Assembly (NCBI GenBank): GCA_028875055.1
Contig: JAPPGG010000044.1
Span: 62,001-126,000, forward strand
Source: Chloroflexota bacterium
GTDB taxonomy: Bacteria; Chloroflexota; Dehalococcoidia; Lucifugimonadales; UBA3495
Length of the DNA: 64,000 nt
Direction of reading: 5' to 3'
Shown here: piece by piece, positions 50,862 to 59,691 of the stretch
Layout: the number at the start of each line of letters is the position of its first letter
How positions within the stretch are numbered: position 1 is the stretch's first letter
Program-made: the position numbers and the translations under genes
The notes under the pieces: model-generated
Seen by the model: the letters and a program-made list of their open reading frames with translations, nothing else
The model's database searches: none
Told to the model about the DNA's origin: nothing

Positions 50862-51272
50862 ATGCCAAAAGTAATTCCGGTATCTGATGAACTGAGCCAG
50901 CCTTTCTGGGACGCGGTGAACCAGCGACGCCTGGCGCTGCAATACTGCACGGCGTGTCAGAAGCTGCAGTACCCTCCCCAGGCGGCTTGCCAGGTCTGCG
51001 GCTCTGCCGACAGGCTGGAGTGGAGGGACGTGGAGGGCAAGGGTCACATCGCGACCTACATCGTTATTGAGGATGGCCGCCTCAACCGGCGAATGCCAGA
51101 CCAGCCGTACAATCTGGCCCTGGTTACACTGGATGAGGACCCGACGGTCAATTTTTACTCCAATCTCCCCGGAGTGCCGGCCTACCAGGCGCCAGTTGGG
51201 GCTGCCGTGGAGTTGACCTTTGAAGAGGTGGCGCCGGGCCAGCTGATACACGAGTGGCAGGTGGTGAAATAG
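50862..51272 (+). CDS. DUF35 Zn-ribbon/OB-fold protein, thiolase partner
   Basis: 136 aa. An N-terminal helix leads into a rubredoxin-like ribbon with CTACQKLQYPPQAACQVCGS, then an OB-fold (HIATYIVIEDGRL...YNLALVTLDEDPTVNFYSNL). DUF35 proteins typically form complexes with thiolase-like proteins, possibly as acyl-CoA binding partners. The thiolase-like gene starts 89 bp downstream, consistent with a two-subunit enzyme. Confidence 0.9.
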   Translation: MPKVIPVSDELSQPFWDAVNQRRLALQYCTACQKLQYPPQAACQVCGSADRLEWRDVEGKGHIATYIVIEDGRLNRRMPDQPYNLALVTLDEDPTVNFYSNLPGVPAYQAPVGAAVELTFEEVAPGQLIHEWQVVK

Positions 51273-51361
51273 ACTGCGCCCCCAGTCAGCCAGTTCAGCG
51301 GGGACGACTCCCGGGCCGTCCGGTTCACCAGACATAAAGACAGATCTCGAAAGGAAGGATA

Positions 51362-52678
51362 ATGACCAGCAGCAATGATTTTCGATGGCGCCGGGACACG
51401 GACGGGCTGGGTGTTTGGGAACACCGGGGCAAGGTGGCCATCGCCGGCTACGGCCATTCACCCGTGGACCGGCGCTGGGACGGCGTTAACCTGGATGCCA
51501 CGGTGGGCGCCTACACCATGTTGGCTATCGAAAGAGCTTTGGAACAGGCCGGAGTAACCATTGACCAGGTGGACGGTATCGTCTGTTGCGACAGCCACAT
51601 TGCCGGCGGCAGCGGTGGCTCTGCTTCCCAGTGGGCTCCCCGACCCTACTTCGACCCGCCCTACGACACCGAGTACGGGCTGACCCTGGTCAATGCCCAG
51701 TGGCTGATCAACACTATGGGCTTCAAGAACGTCAGGTTCGCCCCCACCGGCGTGCCGACAATCGGCGAAATGATGGGGATGGCCTCGCAGGCCGTGGGCG
51801 ACGGCGTCTGCAACACCTGCCTGGTCATCTATCCCACCGGCAACCTGGAGGGACGGTACCGCCGTGGCGGCGAGAATGCCGACGACTACGCCCGGGGCGC
51901 GCGCCAGTGGACCGTGCCCTGGGGAAATCACGGAGGTAACGACTTCATAAATATCTTCCCCCACAACCAGTACTGCCTCAAGTACGGCGGAGAGCATGAC
52001 GACCTGGCTCCCTTTGTGATCAACCAGCACAAGAACGGGATGCTCACGCCCTGGGGCTTTAACTACAACAACGGCATCGAGCCAATCTCGGTGGAGGACT
52101 ACCGGACTTCCCGGTACATTCTGAATCCGCTCCGTATCTGGGACTGCGACCGCCCGGTGAATGCCTCGGCGGCCTACCTGTTCACCACCGCCGAGCGGGC
52201 GCGGGACATGAAATCCCAGCCCGTTTATGTGTTGAATCACTCCCAGCATAACTTCCGGTTCCGCACCACCCAGCCGGACCTGGATGAGGTGGAAATGTGG
52301 ACCGACCGGCAGGCAGCCCGCATGTACGAAGGCGCCGGGCTGGGCCCCGCCGATGTGGACATCTTCAATCCCTACGACGGCTACTCCATAATGACCCAGT
52401 TCTTCCTGGAAGGTTTTCAGTGGCACGGGGTGAAGCGCGGCGATGCCTTCGCCTTCTACGCGGGAGACATCAGCGTCAAGGGCCCCCACCCCTTCAGTTC
52501 CAGTGGCGGCAACCTGGGCAATGGCCGGACCCGCACCGCCATGTACACCGACAGCATAGAGCAGTTGCGGGGGACCGCCGGAGACCGGCAGGTAACGGTA
52601 AGGGCGGAAACGGCCCTCTGCGCCTTCACCACTCCCAGCAGCGGTGGATGGCTGATGCTGGGGAAGCATCCGTCGTGA
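51362..52678 (+). CDS. Thiolase-like protein (lipid-transfer/acetyl-CoA acetyltransferase family)
   Basis: 438 aa, ATG after AAGGAAGG. Thiolase-fold features are VAIAGYGHSPV, a VDGIVCCDSH strand, MASQAVGDGVCNTCLV, GPADVDIFNPYDGYSIM and SSSGGNLGNGRTR in the C-terminal catalytic loop. The usual nucleophilic cysteine context of degradative thiolases is not obvious, as in SCP2/lipid-transfer-type homologues. It is paired with the DUF35 protein. It probably acts in sterol or other acyl-CoA side-chain degradation, or has a non-canonical condensation role. Confidence 0.85.
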   Translation: MTSSNDFRWRRDTDGLGVWEHRGKVAIAGYGHSPVDRRWDGVNLDATVGAYTMLAIERALEQAGVTIDQVDGIVCCDSHIAGGSGGSASQWAPRPYFDPPYDTEYGLTLVNAQWLINTMGFKNVRFAPTGVPTIGEMMGMASQAVGDGVCNTCLVIYPTGNLEGRYRRGGENADDYARGARQWTVPWGNHGGNDFINIFPHNQYCLKYGGEHDDLAPFVINQHKNGMLTPWGFNYNNGIEPISVEDYRTSRYILNPLRIWDCDRPVNASAAYLFTTAERARDMKSQPVYVLNHSQHNFRFRTTQPDLDEVEMWTDRQAARMYEGAGLGPADVDIFNPYDGYSIMTQFFLEGFQWHGVKRGDAFAFYAGDISVKGPHPFSSSGGNLGNGRTRTAMYTDSIEQLRGTAGDRQVTVRAETALCAFTTPSSGGWLMLGKHPS

Positions 52679-52724
52679 CACAAAAGCGCCTGGATGAATA
52701 CGTACAAAGGAGAAAAACCGGAAA

Positions 52725-53072
52725 TTGACCAGACTCATCAGTTTTGACATAGATGGCACCCTGGAAGTGGGCGACCCGCCCGGGTGCATTACCCTGGACA
52801 TGGTCCGCGCCGCCAAGGAGAGCGGGTGCATAGTTGGCAGCTGCTCCGACCGCACCGTCAGCAACCAGCAGCGCATCTGGGAAGTCGCTGGCATAGATAT
52901 GGAGTTCACGGTGCTGAAGCACCAGTTGGACTCGGTCAAGGAAAAGTTTCGGGCCGAGGACTATTACCACATAGGGGATACGGACCTGGACCGGCAATAT
53001 GCGGAACGGAACGGGTTCCATTTCCTGCTGCCCGACGTGGAAGTGGCGCAACTCTGGGAAGGTGACAATTAG
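52725..53072 (+). CDS. Minimal HAD-fold hydrolase
   Basis: 115 aa with a TTG start after AAGGAG. All four HAD motifs are compressed into a capless domain: FDIDGTLEVGDPPG (DxD), SCSDRT, a downstream Lys and HIGDTDLDRQYA. It is unusually short for HAD phosphatases, like the C0-capped group. Its end overlaps the start of the TrmH-type methyltransferase by eleven bases, so the two are translationally coupled. Substrate unknown. Confidence 0.8.
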   Translation: MTRLISFDIDGTLEVGDPPGCITLDMVRAAKESGCIVGSCSDRTVSNQQRIWEVAGIDMEFTVLKHQLDSVKEKFRAEDYYHIGDTDLDRQYAERNGFHFLLPDVEVAQLWEGDN

Positions 53073-53832
53073 GGACCGCTCCGGTTACCAGGGCCTGATT
53101 GACCGGTACCGCAAGGCCCGCAGCGACTCCTCGCTGGCGGTGCTGGAGGGGTTTCACTCCCTGAAACATGCTCTCCGGTTCAGGGCAACCATAGTCGAAA
53201 CCGTTTCCTGTGATTCAGGACAACTCAGTAGCCTGACTGAATCACTGGCGCCGGACCTCATCGGCGTCCTGGAAAAGGGGGCGACCCAAGTCCCGGAATC
53301 CATTTTCAAACAGCTCTCCCCGGTGCCCCCGTACACGGGCGTCATCTCGCTGGCCCGGCGGCCTGCGTTCGACCTTGCTCGACTGGAGAATCCGGCTCCC
53401 CTGGTGCTGCTGGAAAACCCCCGAAGTCACGGCAACGCAGGGGCGGTGATACGGGTAGCGGCGGCGGCCGGCGCCTCGGGAGTGGTTACGACAGGGGAAC
53501 ACGATCCCTGGCACCCTTCCGCGCTGGTGGGGTCAGCCGGGCTGCACTTTGCCCTGCCCGTGGTCCGCATTTCCTTGCCGGCCCTGGGTGAATGGCCAGA
53601 GTACCTGGCGTCCAGGCAACTGATTGCCGTGGACCCGGAGGGAAGCCCCCTGGAACCGGGCTCGATTCCAGAAATGAGTGTCCTGGCCTTCGGGACAGAG
53701 CGGGACGGGTTGAGCGGCAGGCTGCTGGATGCCGCTCACCGCAGGATAGCCATCCCAATGGAGCCGGGCGTTTCCAGCCTCAACCTGGCCACGGCGGTGG
53801 CCGTTGCCCTGTACACCTGGAGGCTGGGATAA
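53062..53832 (+). CDS. TrmH/SpoU-type RNA methyltransferase
   Basis: 256 aa from GTG 53062, inside the end of the HAD gene; the listed upstream ATG gives an unrelated leader. An N-terminal substrate-binding-like domain (~1-95) precedes the SPOUT trefoil-knot domain. The knot elements are recognisable: LVLLENPRSHGNAGAVIRVAAAAGA, LAFGTERDGLS and IPMEPGVSSLNLATAVAVALY. The likely activity is 2'-O-methylation of rRNA or tRNA with SAM; the exact site cannot be told. Confidence 0.88.
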   Translation: MTIRDRSGYQGLIDRYRKARSDSSLAVLEGFHSLKHALRFRATIVETVSCDSGQLSSLTESLAPDLIGVLEKGATQVPESIFKQLSPVPPYTGVISLARRPAFDLARLENPAPLVLLENPRSHGNAGAVIRVAAAAGASGVVTTGEHDPWHPSALVGSAGLHFALPVVRISLPALGEWPEYLASRQLIAVDPEGSPLEPGSIPEMSVLAFGTERDGLSGRLLDAAHRRIAIPMEPGVSSLNLATAVAVALYTWRLG

Positions 53833-53840
53833 GGGAGCCG

Positions 53841-53864
53841 TTCCCGGCTGAATCGGTCCGGGAA
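53841..53864. terminator. Hairpin between convergent genes
   Basis: TTCCCGG/CCGGGAA, 7-bp perfect stem with a 10-nt loop between the trmH-type and enolase-superfamily genes; no T-tract. Confidence 0.4.
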
Positions 53865-53877
53865 GGGGACGGACCAA

Positions 53878-54975
53878 TCAGGCGATTCTCACCTTTTCCA
53901 GGGCTTCCAGGTCAAACTGCACGCCGTGGCCCGGGTCTTCGGTGGGGGTGAACCTGCCATTCTCCGGGAGTACCGGGTTCAGGATATAGCCGGTATTGTT
54001 CAGGTTAAGTGTAGGCAGGTGTTCGACCAGGTAACCGTTTGCCGCCCCGCAGCACAGGTGCATGGATATCTCCTCCACCAGGTGCGGCGCCATGGGCAAG
54101 TGGTAGGCGTCGGCCACTCGGGCGATGCGCATCCAGGGAGTTACTCCGCCTACGCGGCACACGTCGGCCTGTACGAACTGCACGGCGCCCCGCTGGAACA
54201 GGTCCAGAAAGCCCTCGGGCATCCATTCACCCTCGCCGGTGGCCAGGGAGGCGTTCACCGTTCCGCTCAACCTCTCGTAGCCGGCGTGGTCCTCGGCCAG
54301 GATGGGTTCCTCCAGCCAGAACAGGTTGAACTCCTCCATCGCCCGGGCCCGGGTGATGGCCTCCCCCACCGACCACCGCTGGTTGGCGTCCACCATCAGG
54401 GGAGTGTAGGGTCCGATGGCCTGGCGCACGGCCCGAAGGCGGTCCAGGTCCTCACCCATTCGTTCCCGGCCGATTTTGATCTTGACGCCCCAGTAGTCCT
54501 GGTCAACAAAGTTGGTGACCTGGTCCAGCAGGTCTTCGGTGGAATAGGCCAGGTCCAGGCCGCTCCCGTAGGCGGGAACGCTGTCCCGGTAGCCGCCCAG
54601 GATGCGAAACAGGGGCTTGCCCGCGGCCTTGCCCGCCACGTCCCACAATGCAATATCCAGGGGCGCCAGGGCCACGGTGGTCAGGCCGGACATAGTGATG
54701 TTGGGGAAGACGCTCTTCCACATGCGCTCGTAAAGGCGCTCGATGTATTCGGGGTCCTCGCCGACCAGCCGAGGCGCCAGGAGAGTGTCAATGGCTTCCT
54801 TCATGCCGCGGCCGCTGGTGCCGTGGCTGTAGGTCCAGCCAACGCCTTCAATGCCCTCGTCGGTATGGACGCGGGCCATCAGCAGGCTGGTGGCGTCAAT
54901 CTGCTGGGTGGAATTGGACAGCCCCGGCTGCCGCTGGATGCGATAGAGGGCTGTTTCTATCTTCTCAATACGCAA
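53878..54975 (-). CDS. Mandelate racemase/muconate lactonizing-type enolase-superfamily enzyme
   Basis: 365 aa. The N-terminal capping domain is followed by a TIM barrel with KIKIG (catalytic KxK), metal ligands in LMVDANQRW, FWLEEP and TGEGEW, and a His in MAPHLVEE, a mandelate-racemase-group arrangement. It abstracts a proton alpha to a carboxylate; probable substrates are sugar acids or hydroxy acids. Expanded families of this type are a recognised trait of SAR202 Chloroflexi. The gene is isolated, convergent with the methyltransferase. Confidence 0.9.
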   Translation of the reverse strand: MRIEKIETALYRIQRQPGLSNSTQQIDATSLLMARVHTDEGIEGVGWTYSHGTSGRGMKEAIDTLLAPRLVGEDPEYIERLYERMWKSVFPNITMSGLTTVALAPLDIALWDVAGKAAGKPLFRILGGYRDSVPAYGSGLDLAYSTEDLLDQVTNFVDQDYWGVKIKIGRERMGEDLDRLRAVRQAIGPYTPLMVDANQRWSVGEAITRARAMEEFNLFWLEEPILAEDHAGYERLSGTVNASLATGEGEWMPEGFLDLFQRGAVQFVQADVCRVGGVTPWMRIARVADAYHLPMAPHLVEEISMHLCCGAANGYLVEHLPTLNLNNTGYILNPVLPENGRFTPTEDPGHGVQFDLEALEKVRIA

Positions 54976-55149
54976 TGTTAGTCTCCTGGCGCCGGACGGC
55001 CTTCACCGGTAACTTAACCCGGGAGAAGCCGGAATTCGGACCCCTTCCTGTAGCAAGGCGCAGGTCCACAACAAGTCCTCCGGGTTCCTGATTTAAACCG
55101 GAGCTGCGCTACCAACCCGATGCGGGCAAACAGGGTTCGGCTAGCCCGA

Positions 55150-56010
55150 TTATGCCGGCGCGCCGGCCGGGGCCAGGCAGCGAGCGATGAAATTCTTGAT
55201 CAGGCCGGTGGCCCGGTCAGACTCGGGCCCTGGCATGTTGCCAAAGCCGTGCACTTGGTCCTGGAAATATTCCACCTGGATATCCCCGCCGGCGGACCGG
55301 TAAGCTTCCTCAAACCGCTGGGGGATGGACAGGGGCACGTTGTCGTCCCGGGTCCCCTGGATTATGAGGGTTGGCGGCAACACGACCTTTTCGGCCCGTT
55401 CCAGGATGTGCTGGGGGTTGCCCTCTTTCATGGCTTCCTGGTCGAGGAAGTAGGCCTCGGAGGAAGCGGCCAGCCGTTCGTTATTGGAGTCCTGGGCGTA
55501 GAGGTAGCGGGCGTAGGGGTCCAGAACCGGCCAGCAGCAAACTGTGTAGGCCACCGACGCGTCCTGGCTTTCGCCCTCCGGCAGTTGCAGCGCAACGTAC
55601 CTGGAGTCGCCGGGTCGCATGGCGGTCAGCATCAGGGTATGGCCGCCGCTGGAGCAACCCATGCCGCCCACTGTGTCCGGGTCGGCGTTGAACCGGGCTG
55701 CGTTGGCCTTCAGCCAGCGGATGGCGAAGTTGGTATCCTGCACCTGGGCAGGGTACGGATGTTCGGGAGACAGGCGGAAGTCAATGGCCGCGACAACTAT
55801 GCCGCTAGCGGCGAGGGCGCGGTTCATGACCTCGTCGGCGGTGCGGTCGCCCCGGTTCCATGCGCCGCCATGGACATCCACCAGGGCGGGGAAGGGACCG
55901 TCGCCCTGGGGCTGAAATATGGTGACCATCCATGGAGCCGTTCCGTCGTTTCGGTATTCCAGCTCGTTGACGTTTACTTCGTGCTGCTGGGAGGGATTGT
56001 AGTTGACCAT
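55150..56010 (-). CDS. Alpha/beta-hydrolase (HSL/carboxylesterase-like)
   Basis: 286 aa. The oxyanion motif is DVHGGAWNRGDR, the nucleophile elbow GCSSGGHT, the acid GTRDDNVP and the His QVHGFGNM, so the catalytic triad is complete. The short HGG-type entrance marks the hormone-sensitive-lipase/BD-FAE group of esterases. No signal peptide. It lies 24 bp downstream of the selenoprotein glutaredoxin-DinB fusion on the same strand and may be co-transcribed with it. Confidence 0.88.
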   Translation of the reverse strand: MVNYNPSQQHEVNVNELEYRNDGTAPWMVTIFQPQGDGPFPALVDVHGGAWNRGDRTADEVMNRALAASGIVVAAIDFRLSPEHPYPAQVQDTNFAIRWLKANAARFNADPDTVGGMGCSSGGHTLMLTAMRPGDSRYVALQLPEGESQDASVAYTVCCWPVLDPYARYLYAQDSNNERLAASSEAYFLDQEAMKEGNPQHILERAEKVVLPPTLIIQGTRDDNVPLSIPQRFEEAYRSAGGDIQVEYFQDQVHGFGNMPGPESDRATGLIKNFIARCLAPAGAPA

Positions 56011-56034
56011 TGTCTTTTCCTTTGGGAGCGGCGT

Positions 56035-56799
56035 TTAGATCAGCGCTTCCGGTGTGAATATTCCGTCCATGTCTTCGGCGGTAGCCCGGTCCTCAGGTGT
56101 AACACCCAGGCTGGTCTCCATGAACCAGTACACCTGCTTGAGGTGGTGAGTGCTGTGGCTGATGATGATGTTCAGCAGCTCCACCACGGTTACCTCGCCC
56201 CCGTAGTGTGCGGGAACGACGCGGTCGAAGGCCTCGGTGTTGTCGCTGTTAAGGAAATCCACAATGTCCTGGATGACGCCCTCGGCATATTCTGAGATTT
56301 CCTCGGGGGAGTTGACGCCAATCAGCCTTTCGCGGCAGGCCTGCATGTCGTCGGTAGTCATGCTGCCCGTCCGGTGGCTGATGTAGGCCAGTTCCGGGAA
56401 TGACATAATGTGGACAATGGTGTCCCGCAGGGTTTCGGGCCGCCAGGCGACCGGTTCCTTCAGCTGGTCGGGGCTTAGCTGCATGGTGGCACGGATGGCC
56501 GCATGAAGTATCCGGTCGTACTTGTCAGCCAGCCAGCTGGTCCTGCCGGACAAATCCACCTGGGCGTCCAGCTTTAGCGAGGCAATCAGTTTGCGGGGGA
56601 AGTAGCCGATGATGATCTCATAGTCATCAATCACGGTCACCGGGGCCGATTTCACCCCTCGACTTTCCAGGTACTGCTGGGCCGCGGGTTCGCTGGCGAT
56701 GTCGTGGTGCTCATACTGAACACCGTTGGACGTCAGGAACTCTTCCAACGTCCGGCAGCTGAATCAACCAGGGTTGGTGTAAACGTGAACGCTTGTCAT
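56035..56799 (-). CDS. Predicted selenoprotein: glutaredoxin (UxxC) fused to a DinB-fold domain
   Basis: 254 aa read through one in-frame TGA (56764-56766) as selenocysteine. The ATG at 56799 follows GGAGA. Residues 1-75 are a glutaredoxin: VHVYTNPG-U-FSC with Sec at residue 12 exactly where the first active-site Cys sits, and the cis-proline motif SAPVTVID. The ORF track starts only after the TGA and so loses the active site. Residues ~80-254 form a DinB-type four-helix domain ending with HSTHHLKQV, a metal-binding-like His cluster. DinB proteins include bacillithiol and mycothiol S-transferases, so a thiol-transferase coupled to a selenothiol is plausible. A SECIS-like hairpin follows the TGA. 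Confidence 0.85.
56728..56766 (-). promoter_or_regulatory. bSECIS-like element with Sec TGA (glutaredoxin-DinB)
   Basis: Ten nt after the TGA, GGACGT pairs with ACGTCC; after a single U / UG internal bulge, GGAA pairs with TTCC around a GAG loop at 22-24 nt from the TGA. The position, the bulged U and the loop G resemble the E. coli fdhF element. Confidence 0.65.
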
Positions 56800-57025
56800 A
56801 CTGTTTCTCCGGCTGGGTCTGTATTGATGCCAGAATAGCGGAATCGCCGGGTTGCCGCAAGCAAGGGACAGGCGAGGAGTACAGGGCTCGCGTAGTGCCT
56901 CTCGCCGCCGCGCTCCTGGATGGCGGCGGTATAGTATAATTGGCGGGCACAGACCCCCGGAGTTTTCGGGAGGCCAGCCCCCAGGGGGCGGCCATCCGCC
57001 ACCGAGTTGTCAGGAGCAACCAGAC

Positions 57026-57988
57026 ATGGATGAGGAAATCCTGGTACTCGACCAGAAACCCAATGCCCGCTTCCTTATAGCGGGCTGGCGCCGCCAGTGG
57101 TCCGATGGCGGAGGCATATCCAGCGGGCTTCCCCAGTATCTCATTGACCAGTTTGGGGCCACGAAGATAGGGCAGATGGGGAAGTCCATCGAGTCCCTCT
57201 GCTACCCCTTCCAGGTTGCCGGCACCCATGATTCCTACCGGCCGGCCTGCGCCTTTGACGAAGGACTGCCCAGCGTTGCCATGCACTGGGACAATGACTT
57301 CTACGACGCGGGCAGCGGCCTGATTATTTTCATGGGGGAAGAGCCGTGGTTCGAGATGGACCTGTACGGCCAGGCCTTTTTCCAGGCGGTCCGGGAGCTG
57401 GGTGTGGAGCAGACGGTAACGGTGGAGGGCTACAACGGCCCCGCGCCCCCTGACCTGGAGCGGCGGGTAGGGTGCGTGTACAGCCGGGCCGATATGAAAG
57501 AGGACCTGGAAAAGTTTGGCATCCAGTTTTCCAGCTACGGCAGCGGCGGAAGGCAAGGGCCCACCGTGGGGATGGCCCTGGTAAATATGGCCCATTTTTC
57601 TCATCCGGACCTGAGGGTTTTCCGGCTGGGAGCCATGGCGCCCATGTATCCCTTTACCACCCAGGGCAACCGCCAGGTGGGCATAGTGACGGACTACCGG
57701 TCATTCTTCGACATCATGCGGCGAATCAAGGCCATGTTCGGCCTGGACATTGACCTGACCGACCTGGAAACGAGGGGGAATGTGGAGTCGCAGCGGCTGC
57801 AGGAGACGCTGGAACGCATTTCAAACTCCAACGCGGAAGCCAAGGGCATTATCGATAAGGTGCGGGAGGACTACAGGTTCGAGCCCTTCCGGAATCCGGT
57901 GGACATAGACCAGGGATTGGGACGGGCGCTCGATGATATATTGCGCAATCTTCCTGACTCCCCGGAGCAATCGGAGGAGCGGGGTTAG
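57026..57988 (+). CDS. PAC2-family protein
   Basis: 320 aa, ATG preceded by AGGAG; the listed start is 58 codons too early. An ATP-grasp/proteasome-assembly-chaperone-like PAC2 fold is suggested by FLIAGWRRQWSDGGGISSGLPQYLI, LIIFMGEEPW and GMALVNMAH, followed by an acidic C-terminal region. In Actinobacteria PAC2 proteins accompany proteasome genes, but none is present here. Divergent from the selenoprotein glutaredoxin-DinB gene across a ~225-bp spacer with a TATAAT box (56935) lacking a clear -35. Confidence 0.75.
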   Translation: MDEEILVLDQKPNARFLIAGWRRQWSDGGGISSGLPQYLIDQFGATKIGQMGKSIESLCYPFQVAGTHDSYRPACAFDEGLPSVAMHWDNDFYDAGSGLIIFMGEEPWFEMDLYGQAFFQAVRELGVEQTVTVEGYNGPAPPDLERRVGCVYSRADMKEDLEKFGIQFSSYGSGGRQGPTVGMALVNMAHFSHPDLRVFRLGAMAPMYPFTTQGNRQVGIVTDYRSFFDIMRRIKAMFGLDIDLTDLETRGNVESQRLQETLERISNSNAEAKGIIDKVREDYRFEPFRNPVDIDQGLGRALDDILRNLPDSPEQSEERG

Positions 57989-58054
57989 TCCGGCTGTCCG
58001 AAACTGTCCCAGCCTAAGTCACCGAAATTTCAACAGACATATCGGAGGATCCAA

Positions 58055-58837
58055 TTGCGCCTTGAGGGAAAAACCGCGCTGATAACCGGGGCCAGCCGGA
58101 ATATAGGACGTGAGACGGCCCTGACCTTTGCCCGGGAGGGGGCCGACCTGGCCCTTTCCTCGTTGCAGAGCCCCCAGGAACTGGAGGAGGTTGCCGCCGA
58201 GTGCCGGGAGCTGGGGGTCAGGACTTTCACGGCCACCGCGGACATTGCGGAGGGAGACCAGTGCCGGAAGCTGGTTGGAGACGCCGTGGATGCCCTGGGG
58301 AAAATCGATGTGCTGGTCAGCAACGCAGCCGTCCGTCCCCACCATCCCCTGCTCACCGTCACCGATGAAGACTGGCACCGGGTGTTTGCCATAAACCTGC
58401 ACTCCACCTTTTACCTGTCCAAGGCGGTGTTGCCGGGCATGATGGAACGGGAGACGGGCAGCATTATCGGGATAGGTGGTATGGCGGCCATAACGGGACG
58501 GCCCGATACCTCAACGGTTACCGCCGCCAAGACCGGGCTGTGGGGTTTCATACGCGCCGTTGCGGCGGAGTTTGCCCAGTACAACATCCGGGCCAACATG
58601 GTAAACCCCGGGACTATCGATACTTCCCGGCGCAATCCCGAATGGTTCGCCAGGGAGTCCCGGCGCCCGACGGGGACCGACGATCAACTGCGCCGTATTC
58701 CCCTTGGCCGCCAGGGCACCATCTACGACATTGCCAACGCCTGCCTCTTCCTGGCGTCCGACGAGTCTTCTTACATAACGGGTGACCAGCTGAACGTGGT
58801 AGGCGGGCGGTACATGGTGGCAGCCCCTTCCGACTAG
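58055..58837 (+). CDS. SDR-family oxidoreductase with a non-canonical active site
   Basis: 260 aa, TTG start after GGAGGATCC. The Rossmann fold is clear: ALITGASRNIGRETA, LVSNAAVRPHHPLL and VNPGTIDTSRR. The catalytic YxxxK is not conserved: in TSTVTAAKTG the Tyr position is Val although Lys remains, and the Ser strand reads IGIGGMAA. Either the enzyme uses different chemistry or it is a non-catalytic SDR. Located between PAC2 and RidA on the same strand. Confidence 0.85.
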   Translation: MRLEGKTALITGASRNIGRETALTFAREGADLALSSLQSPQELEEVAAECRELGVRTFTATADIAEGDQCRKLVGDAVDALGKIDVLVSNAAVRPHHPLLTVTDEDWHRVFAINLHSTFYLSKAVLPGMMERETGSIIGIGGMAAITGRPDTSTVTAAKTGLWGFIRAVAAEFAQYNIRANMVNPGTIDTSRRNPEWFARESRRPTGTDDQLRRIPLGRQGTIYDIANACLFLASDESSYITGDQLNVVGGRYMVAAPSD

Positions 58838-58891
58838 CCCGACGATGCCATCAATCCCGGGCCGCTTTCCCGTAAGAGTGGAGGTTGAACA

Positions 58892-59308
58892 TTGGCAGAC
58901 ACTGAACGAAAGGTAGTGAGCACCGATCTGGCTCCCGCGCCGCTGGGCGCCTACTCGCAGGCCATCAGGGTTAAGGCGGGTGAGTTGCTCTATATTGCGG
59001 GCCAGGTGGGCGTGGACAGGGACGGCAACCTGCCGGGGGATGGCGGGATGGCAGCGCAAACCCGCCAGGTGTACGAGAATTTGCGCGGCATTCTGGATTC
59101 CGTGGGGGCGTCATTCAGCGACGTGGTGGAGTTTACCACCTACGTGGTGGGCCGCGAGTCGGTGCAGCCCTTCATGGCCGCCCGGGCCGAAATCTTTCCC
59201 TCCCTGTTTCCCGACGGGGACTATCCGCCCAATACCCTGCTGGTAATCAGCGGGCTGGTGAGGGAGGAGTTCCTGGTGGAGATCAAGGCGGTCGCCGCCC
59301 TGCCCTGA
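58892..59308 (+). CDS. RidA/YjgF family protein
   Basis: 138 aa, TTG start after GGAGGTTG. RidA features: APAPLGAYSQAIRV, LLYIAGQVGVD, QVYENLRGIL and PPNTLLVISGL, with the active-site Arg equivalent probably altered (LVREEFLVEIKAVA lacks the usual RxxxEIE). RidA deaminates reactive enamine/imine intermediates and some members act as redox-regulated chaperones. It precedes the hypothetical gene and the selenoprotein FTR on the same strand. Confidence 0.85.
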   Translation: MADTERKVVSTDLAPAPLGAYSQAIRVKAGELLYIAGQVGVDRDGNLPGDGGMAAQTRQVYENLRGILDSVGASFSDVVEFTTYVVGRESVQPFMAARAEIFPSLFPDGDYPPNTLLVISGLVREEFLVEIKAVAALP

Positions 59309-59349
59309 AGTCGATTTCGTGAACATTACCGTAAGGACATGCAATTGGG

Positions 59350-59691
59350 GTGAATGAACTAAACCAGCTTCCCTCCGAATCCGATCCGGCTACCCTGGAG
59401 GCAATTCATGGGTTGTTCCAGGAAGCCGTTGCCGACGATTCTTCCCTCTCTCTTCTGAGGGGCTTCAAGGTGGACTTTTCCGGAAATCCGGACTTCCACA
59501 AAGTTTACCTGGCAGTCCGGTGCCACTGCGGCACTGCCGGTCTCATCAGCGTTGAGGTCGCCATGGACAAGACGTTTCCCCAAGTGAGGGAAGCTATGCC
59601 CAGCCTTCTCGAAAACGTTCAGATCAAGGCCGCCATGTTCAGGAATATGTCCTGCGAAATGCACACTCGAATGAGACAAGGTAAGATATAA
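59350..59691 (+). CDS. Hypothetical protein upstream of the selenoprotein FTR
   Basis: 113 aa, GTG start with GGGG nearby. I recognise no family. It has an alpha/beta composition with a CHCG motif in LAVRCHCGTAGLISVEVA and two later cysteines (one in RNMSCEMH), so metal binding or thiol chemistry is possible. It lies 82 bp before the FTR gene and just after RidA, on the same strand. A TATAAT box overlaps its last codons (59687) and could help drive the FTR-Grx pair, but lacks a -35 box. Confidence 0.6.
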   Translation: MNELNQLPSESDPATLEAIHGLFQEAVADDSSLSLLRGFKVDFSGNPDFHKVYLAVRCHCGTAGLISVEVAMDKTFPQVREAMPSLLENVQIKAAMFRNMSCEMHTRMRQGKI

